DNA of 64,000 nucleotides, from NCBI RefSeq assembly GCF_019236475.1, contig NZ_JAFAIX010000010.1, positions 62,001-126,000 of the forward strand, written 5' to 3'. This DNA comes from Chitinophaga sp. (lineage in GTDB: Bacteria > Bacteroidota > Bacteroidia > Chitinophagales > Chitinophagaceae). Below the pieces are notes generated by a model that worked only from the letters and a program-made list of their open reading frames with translations, made no database searches and was not told where the DNA came from. Shown one piece after another: positions 59,519 to 64,000 of the stretch. The stretch's first letter is position 1; the number at the start of each line of letters is the position of its first letter. The position numbers were made by a program, and so were the translations under genes.

Positions 59519-60876
59519 TATCTTCCGAGCGCCTGAATTACATCGTATTTGGTAACAATATGATAATCGCCGCTTTCGTCTTTGGTGAGCACAGCGCCGT
59601 TTTCTTTGTTGATGTAAAACGACAGTTTCTCAATCGGGGTGCTTTCACTCACAATCGGGAATGGTGCCTGCATCACCTGCTTAACAGTGGCATCTTTCAG
59701 GTGAACATCGTCGATCAGTTTGTTGAACAAATTGCTTTCAGAAACAGAGCCTATCATCTCTCCATCTGCAAATACCGGCAAATGTTCGATGTCATATTTT
59801 CTCATTTTTGAGATGACATCGCTCACTTTTATATCCGCGGTAATGCTTACCAGTGGCTGATTACGACGGGAACTTACCACATCTTTCACAGTTTTTACGT
59901 CCAAGAATCCACGTTCCATCATCCATTGGTCGTTATACACTTTACCTACATACCGACTACCATGATCGTGGAAAATTACCACTACCAAGTCCGTCGGTTT
60001 CAGGTGCTCTTTCAGTTGGATAAGCCCCGCCATAGCGGAACCGGCAGAATAACCCACAAAGATGCCTTCTTCTTTGGTGATCCGACGGGCCATCACGGCG
60101 CCGTCCTTGTCTGTCACCTTTTCAAAGCGGTCAATAACGCTCATATCATAGTTCTGCGGAATAAAGTCTTCCCCAATACCTTCTGTGATATAGGGATACA
60201 CTTCGTTCATATCAATTTCCCCGGTCTCAAAATATTTTTTCAATAGGGAACCATAGCTATCTATAGCCCATACCTGGATATTTGGGTTCTTTTCCTTCAG
60301 GAACTTACCTATACCGGTGATAGTACCGCCGGTGCCCGTGGCTACTACCAGGTGGGTGATTTTTCCGTCTGTTTGATCCCAGATTTCCGGCCCTGTCTGT
60401 TCGTAGTGCGCATCCCTGTTGGCCAGGTTATCGTACTGGTTCACATAGAAGGAATTGGGTATCTCCTGGGCTAAGCGTTTGGAAACGGAGTAATAGGAGC
60501 GGGGATCTTCCGGCTCCACATTGGTAGGACAAACAATCACTTCTGCGCCCACCGCTTTGAGGATGTCGACTTTTTCTTTGGACTGCTTGTCTGTAGTAGT
60601 AAAGATACATTTGTAACCTTTGATGACTGCGGCCAAGGCCAATCCCATACCGGTATTGCCGGAAGTGCCTTCGATAATGGTGCCGCCGGGTTTGAGCAGA
60701 CCTTTTTTCTCAGCTTCTTCCACCATTTTCAGGGCCATTCGGTCCTTGATGGAGTTGCCTGGGTTAAAAAACTCTACTTTGGCAAACACTGGGCATGGCA
60801 AGGTGGCAGATACACGGTGTAATTTGACTAAGGGAGTATGGCCAATCGTTTCGAGGATGTTTTCACAATATTTCAT
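59518..60876 (-). CDS. Cystathionine beta-synthase with C-terminal CBS domains
   Basis: The 452-residue protein has a PLP fold-type II domain (about residues 1-320): NPGNSIKDRMA contains the PLP Lys, IIEGTSGNTGMGLALAA binds the PLP phosphate, and GTGGTITGIGKFL follows. Two CBS domains (about 335-452) occupy the C-terminus. It condenses homocysteine with serine to cystathionine (or acts as a cysteine synthase) and the CBS pair may sense adenosyl compounds. It is co-transcribed with a BtuF-like gene. Cystathionine gamma-lyase is not in the window. Confidence 0.92.
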   Translation of the reverse strand: MKYCENILETIGHTPLVKLHRVSATLPCPVFAKVEFFNPGNSIKDRMALKMVEEAEKKGLLKPGGTIIEGTSGNTGMGLALAAVIKGYKCIFTTTDKQSKEKVDILKAVGAEVIVCPTNVEPEDPRSYYSVSKRLAQEIPNSFYVNQYDNLANRDAHYEQTGPEIWDQTDGKITHLVVATGTGGTITGIGKFLKEKNPNIQVWAIDSYGSLLKKYFETGEIDMNEVYPYITEGIGEDFIPQNYDMSVIDRFEKVTDKDGAVMARRITKEEGIFVGYSAGSAMAGLIQLKEHLKPTDLVVVIFHDHGSRYVGKVYNDQWMMERGFLDVKTVKDVVSSRRNQPLVSITADIKVSDVISKMRKYDIEHLPVFADGEMIGSVSESNLFNKLIDDVHLKDATVKQVMQAPFPIVSESTPIEKLSFYINKENGAVLTKDESGDYHIVTKYDVIQALGR

Positions 60877-60966
60877 AATGCTATGAGGTTGTACATTTAC
60901 TAAGATAGCTTTTTTCTCAATGCCACCAGCAGCCCAAACAATGCCGGAATCCCTATCTTTGCCAGG

Positions 60967-61608
60967 ATGATGAACCGAATTTTTATTACAGGAACAGGCA
61001 CTGGCGTTGGTAAAACCGTTACCGCCGCCTGTGTGACAGAGGCGCTGCAGGCCGATTACTGGAAGCCCGTGCAGACAGGACTGGCCGAAGGAACCGACAC
61101 CAACACCATTAAGACCTTACTTTCCAATCATATAACTGTCTGTCATCCAGAGGTCTATGCCCTGGAAGAACCAGCCTCTCCACACCTGGCAGCCCGGCTG
61201 GAGCATACCATTATCGATCCCGGGAAAATCTTACAACAGTTGAACAGCTTCCCAACTGATCGGCCGCTGGTCATAGAAGGGGCAGGAGGACTAATGGTAC
61301 CCATCAATGAAGAGATGTTCACCTTGGACCTGATTAAAGAGATGAATGCAGGTGTCATAATTGCCGCCCGTAACTATCTTGGCAGTATTAACCATGCAAT
61401 GCTGACCGCAAGAATGCTGCAACATACAGGCGTTCCCGTTATAGGGTGGATCTTTGGGGGCGACTGGCACTCCAATGAAGAAGATATTATCCGCTGGTCC
61501 GGCATCCCCCGGATAGGACGCATTCCCCAAGCAGAAGCTGTCGGAAAGGCATTTATCAGTGAGCAGGCACAATTGTTGTCAGACTCGCTGTACCAACTGT
61601 TACAATGA
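60967..61608 (+). CDS. bioD: Dethiobiotin synthetase
   Basis: The 213-residue protein has the P-loop FITGTGTGVGKTVTAA near the start, WKPVQTG near residue 32, and VIEGAGGLMVPI near residue 100. It closes the ureido ring of biotin using CO2 and ATP. The other bio genes are not here. It overlaps the next gene by 4 bases (ATGA). Confidence 0.94.
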   Translation: MMNRIFITGTGTGVGKTVTAACVTEALQADYWKPVQTGLAEGTDTNTIKTLLSNHITVCHPEVYALEEPASPHLAARLEHTIIDPGKILQQLNSFPTDRPLVIEGAGGLMVPINEEMFTLDLIKEMNAGVIIAARNYLGSINHAMLTARMLQHTGVPVIGWIFGGDWHSNEEDIIRWSGIPRIGRIPQAEAVGKAFISEQAQLLSDSLYQLLQ

Positions 61609-62177
61609 CAACTAAAAAGGATATACGAAAACAATTCCTAGAACAAAGGCTCAACCTGGATGAGTCCTCAGCAGTTCGGCTGAACTCCGCTCTGCTGGCC
61701 AATGTACTGAAGCTGAATTTCTCCGGATTACAGTATATCCATGTATTCCTTCCCATCCTGGAAAAGAAGGAGGCCGATACCTGGCCTATCATTGAGGCAC
61801 TGCGCCACCAGTACCCAGAACTGCACTGGGTGCTCTCCCGGTCAGACATGCAAACCGCCACGATGACACATTTCCTCTGGGAACAGGATACTCTCCTTGT
61901 AAAAAACAGTTATGGTATCACAGAACCGGCTGCCGGCCAATCCGTAGCCCCTCAGCAGATAGACCTGGTGTTCGTTCCGCTGCTGGCTTTCGACATTTCC
62001 GGCCACCGGGTAGGTTATGGCAAAGGTATGTACGACCGATTCCTGCAGCAATGCCGCGCGGATGTACAAACCGTCGGCCTTTCCCTGTTTGAACCAATTC
62101 CGACAATTCCAGATACCGATGACAGGGATATCGCCCTGCAGACGGTCGTGACACCGGAAAATATTTATCAATTCTAA
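61605..62177 (+). CDS. 5-formyltetrahydrofolate cyclo-ligase
   Basis: The 190-residue protein has the N-terminal KKDIRKQFLEQRLNL, KEADTWPIIEAL, and the C-terminal signature VFVPLLAFDISGHRVGYGKGMYDRFL. It converts 5-formyl-THF to methenyl-THF with ATP. It is translationally coupled to bioD. Confidence 0.93.
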   Translation: MTTKKDIRKQFLEQRLNLDESSAVRLNSALLANVLKLNFSGLQYIHVFLPILEKKEADTWPIIEALRHQYPELHWVLSRSDMQTATMTHFLWEQDTLLVKNSYGITEPAAGQSVAPQQIDLVFVPLLAFDISGHRVGYGKGMYDRFLQQCRADVQTVGLSLFEPIPTIPDTDDRDIALQTVVTPENIYQF

Positions 62178-62189
62178 AAAGAACAGAAC

Positions 62190-63260
62190 GTGCTCAAATA
62201 CTTGTCAGTACTCCTATATCCTTTCTCACTGCTATATGGACTGGTGATGTGGATCAGAAACAAACTGTATGACAGCCGCCTGCTGACGGCCGTGGAATTT
62301 GACATTCCTACAATCGCCGCAGGTAACCTCTCCGTTGGCGGAACAGGCAAAACCCCGCATGTGGAATATCTCATCCGCCTACTGAAAGCACATTTCCAGG
62401 TAGCAACGCTCAGCAGAGGCTATAACCGCCGCACGAGCGGATATATCCTCGCCGATGAACATACCACTGCTGCTGAAATCGGAGATGAACCGATGCAGTT
62501 TCACGAAAAGTTCCCGGATGTCCATGTGTCTGTAGGGGAGGAACGCATGTTGGCCATTCCCCAACTCCTGATGGACGAACCAGGTACCCAGGTGGTACTG
62601 TTGGATGATGCTTTCCAACACCGTAGCATTAAACCTGGCATGAATATTATGATCACAGAGTACAACCGTCGGTTTACGAAAGATCATGTGGTGCCTTTTG
62701 GCAGATTACGAGAAGGAAGACAAGGATATACCAGAGCTAATTGTATCATTGTGTCTAAATGTCCGCCGAACCTTTCCCTGGCGGAAAAGCAGGCAATTGA
62801 AAAAGAAATAAATCCTTTACCGCATCAGCAGGTGTTTTTTACTACCTTGCAGTACGGAGCCATGTACGACCTGATTACGCATGAGCCGGTGCAACTGGCA
62901 GCAGATACCACCGTTTTGCTGGCCTGCGGCATCGCAAGACCTGAGCCACTGCTGGAAAAGCTCAGATCTTCGTTTGATCAGGTATTCCTGTTACCATTCC
63001 CGGATCATTACTACTATTCTGAAAAAGATATTGCTAAGATCAAGAAGGAACTGGACGATCTTCCAGGTAAAAACAAGATAGTAGTGACCACCGAGAAAGA
63101 TGCCGTGAGGCTGCATTTACTGAAGAAAACACTTATAGAACAAAACCTGCACATGGCTGTTATGCCTGTGGAAATTGCGTTCCTTTTCGGAGCGCAGGAA
63201 ACATTTAATAATTTTATTTTTGATTACGTAGGCAGCTATTACCCTGCAACCAATCAATGA
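62190..63260 (+). CDS. lpxK: Tetraacyldisaccharide 4'-kinase
   Basis: The 356-residue protein begins at a GTG (62190) 12 bases after the ligase stop. It has the LpxK motif NLSVGGTGKTPHVEYLI (P-loop, about residue 50), the SRGYNRR region and VVLLDDAFQHRSIKPGMNI near residue 135. It phosphorylates the lipid A disaccharide 4' position at the inner membrane. Confidence 0.95.
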   Translation: MLKYLSVLLYPFSLLYGLVMWIRNKLYDSRLLTAVEFDIPTIAAGNLSVGGTGKTPHVEYLIRLLKAHFQVATLSRGYNRRTSGYILADEHTTAAEIGDEPMQFHEKFPDVHVSVGEERMLAIPQLLMDEPGTQVVLLDDAFQHRSIKPGMNIMITEYNRRFTKDHVVPFGRLREGRQGYTRANCIIVSKCPPNLSLAEKQAIEKEINPLPHQQVFFTTLQYGAMYDLITHEPVQLAADTTVLLACGIARPEPLLEKLRSSFDQVFLLPFPDHYYYSEKDIAKIKKELDDLPGKNKIVVTTEKDAVRLHLLKKTLIEQNLHMAVMPVEIAFLFGAQETFNNFIFDYVGSYYPATNQ

Positions 63261-63276
63261 AGAACTACCCTGAAAC

Positions 63277-64000
63277 ATGAGTAAAAAGAAGAAAGATAAA
63301 AGAGGCGGGAGCCAAAATAAGACCTACAAAGGCGTGGTAGAAGTGACCCGCTCTGGTATGGCCTTTGTGATCGTACAAGGCCTTCCCCGCGATATTCTGG
63401 TAAAACAGAAGAACCTGAACACAGCACTCGACAAAGATGAAGTGCTGGTAGATATTATTAAGCCTGCCCGCAGCGGAAGCCGCATGGAAGGCGTTATAAC
63501 GGATATCCTTAAACGAAGCAAAACAGAATTCACCGGTACCCTGCAGGTCAGCAAAAACTTCGGTTTCCTGATCCCTGAAAAAGGGATGTTTATGCCGGAC
63601 ATCTATATCCCGGCCAACTCCTTAGGAGAAGCCCAAACCGGCGATAAAGCCGTAGTGAAAATCGTTGCCTGGGGCGAAAAATCTCGGAAACCCGTAGGGG
63701 AAATCGTGGAAATCCTTGATGCCAGCAATACCAACGACCTGGCCATGAAGGAAATCCTGATTGAAGCTGGATTCCCGCTGAACTTCCCTAAGGAAGCCCT
63801 GGAAGAGCTACAGCACATTCCTGACGCTATAACGGATGCGGAAGTACGAAAAAGAAGAGATTGCCGCGAAATCCTCACCTTCACCATTGACCCGGTGGAT
63901 GCAAAAGATTTTGATGATGCGATTTCTATTCGCCTGTTGAAAAACGGACTGTATGAAATTGGGGTACATATCGCTGACGTAAGTCACTACGTACTGCCAG
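63277..64000 (+). CDS. rnr: Ribonuclease R (partial, C-terminus outside window)
   Basis: Starting at the ATG at 63277, 241 codons are visible. A basic N-terminus (MSKKKKDKRGGS) is followed by cold-shock-like OB domains (about residues 20-175) and the start of the RNB catalytic domain, with FTIDPVDAKDFDDAISI holding the magnesium-binding Asp cluster and GVHIADVSHYV after it. It is a 3'-5' exoribonuclease for structured RNA. Confidence 0.93.
   Translation, partial: MSKKKKDKRGGSQNKTYKGVVEVTRSGMAFVIVQGLPRDILVKQKNLNTALDKDEVLVDIIKPARSGSRMEGVITDILKRSKTEFTGTLQVSKNFGFLIPEKGMFMPDIYIPANSLGEAQTGDKAVVKIVAWGEKSRKPVGEIVEILDASNTNDLAMKEILIEAGFPLNFPKEALEELQHIPDAITDAEVRKRRDCREILTFTIDPVDAKDFDDAISIRLLKNGLYEIGVHIADVSHYVLP

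Overview
The window looks like chromosomal DNA of a Bacteroidota bacterium, most likely of the Chitinophaga type. The reasons are TonB-dependent receptors, a SusC/SusD pair, a BtuB/BtuG-type surface vitamin B12 locus, lipoproteins with Bacteroidota-style lipoboxes, and promoter motifs of the TTTG-N19-TAnnTTTG type. The gene content is ordinary chromosome. I see no rRNA or tRNA gene, transposase, prophage or CRISPR array.

Layout. 1-9.8 kb: partial AraC regulator, PPP phosphatase, FecA-like receptor, methyltransferase, PfpI protein under a Crp-type regulator with a consensus TGTGA-N6-TCACA site, DUF5996 protein, MarR-GNAT fusion. 9.9-13.8 kb: an aspartyl-hydroxylase/sulfotransferase pair facing an APS kinase, then an M60 metallopeptidase. 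13.8-20.1 kb: a seven-gene minus-strand operon combining AdoMet decarboxylase, a DUF4178 zinc-ribbon membrane protein, two tiny membrane proteins (one DUF350), a membrane-anchored aminopropyltransferase, an FAD oxidoreductase and a His-rich polytopic membrane protein. 20.2-25.4 kb: small secreted proteins, an AraC regulator, a tiny basic protein, a ThuA-like protein and an ABC exporter. 25.4-30 kb: cobalamin riboswitch, BtuB-like receptor, BtuG-like propeller lipoprotein and a second surface lipoprotein. 30-47.8 kb: PhzF, SDR, MFS, LysR, two AraC regulators, DUF1697, sugar epimerase, RNA helicase, Kir channel, sodium symporter, second MarR-GNAT fusion with twin operators, DinB, acyl-CoA carboxylase beta, RNase HI and an AspT/YidE-type transporter. 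47.8-52.7 kb: consensus promoter, a previously uncalled 30-codon Cys-rich leader peptide, and an orphan SusC/SusD pair. 52.7-58 kb: unusual double-hairpin repeats at two convergent gene ends, with thioredoxin, smpB, accD and fba nearby. 58-64 kb: hydrolase pseudogene, odd Rieske lipoprotein, BtuF-like protein with cystathionine beta-synthase, then bioD, formyl-THF ligase, lpxK and partial rnr.

Most noteworthy: the Cys-rich leader peptide with its SusC/D operon (possible sulfur- or cysteine-responsive translation-coupled control of outer-membrane import); the seven-gene polyamine-linked membrane operon; the hydroxylase-sulfotransferase-APS kinase cassette; and the duplicated double-hairpin element whose outer stems differ but remain perfectly paired.
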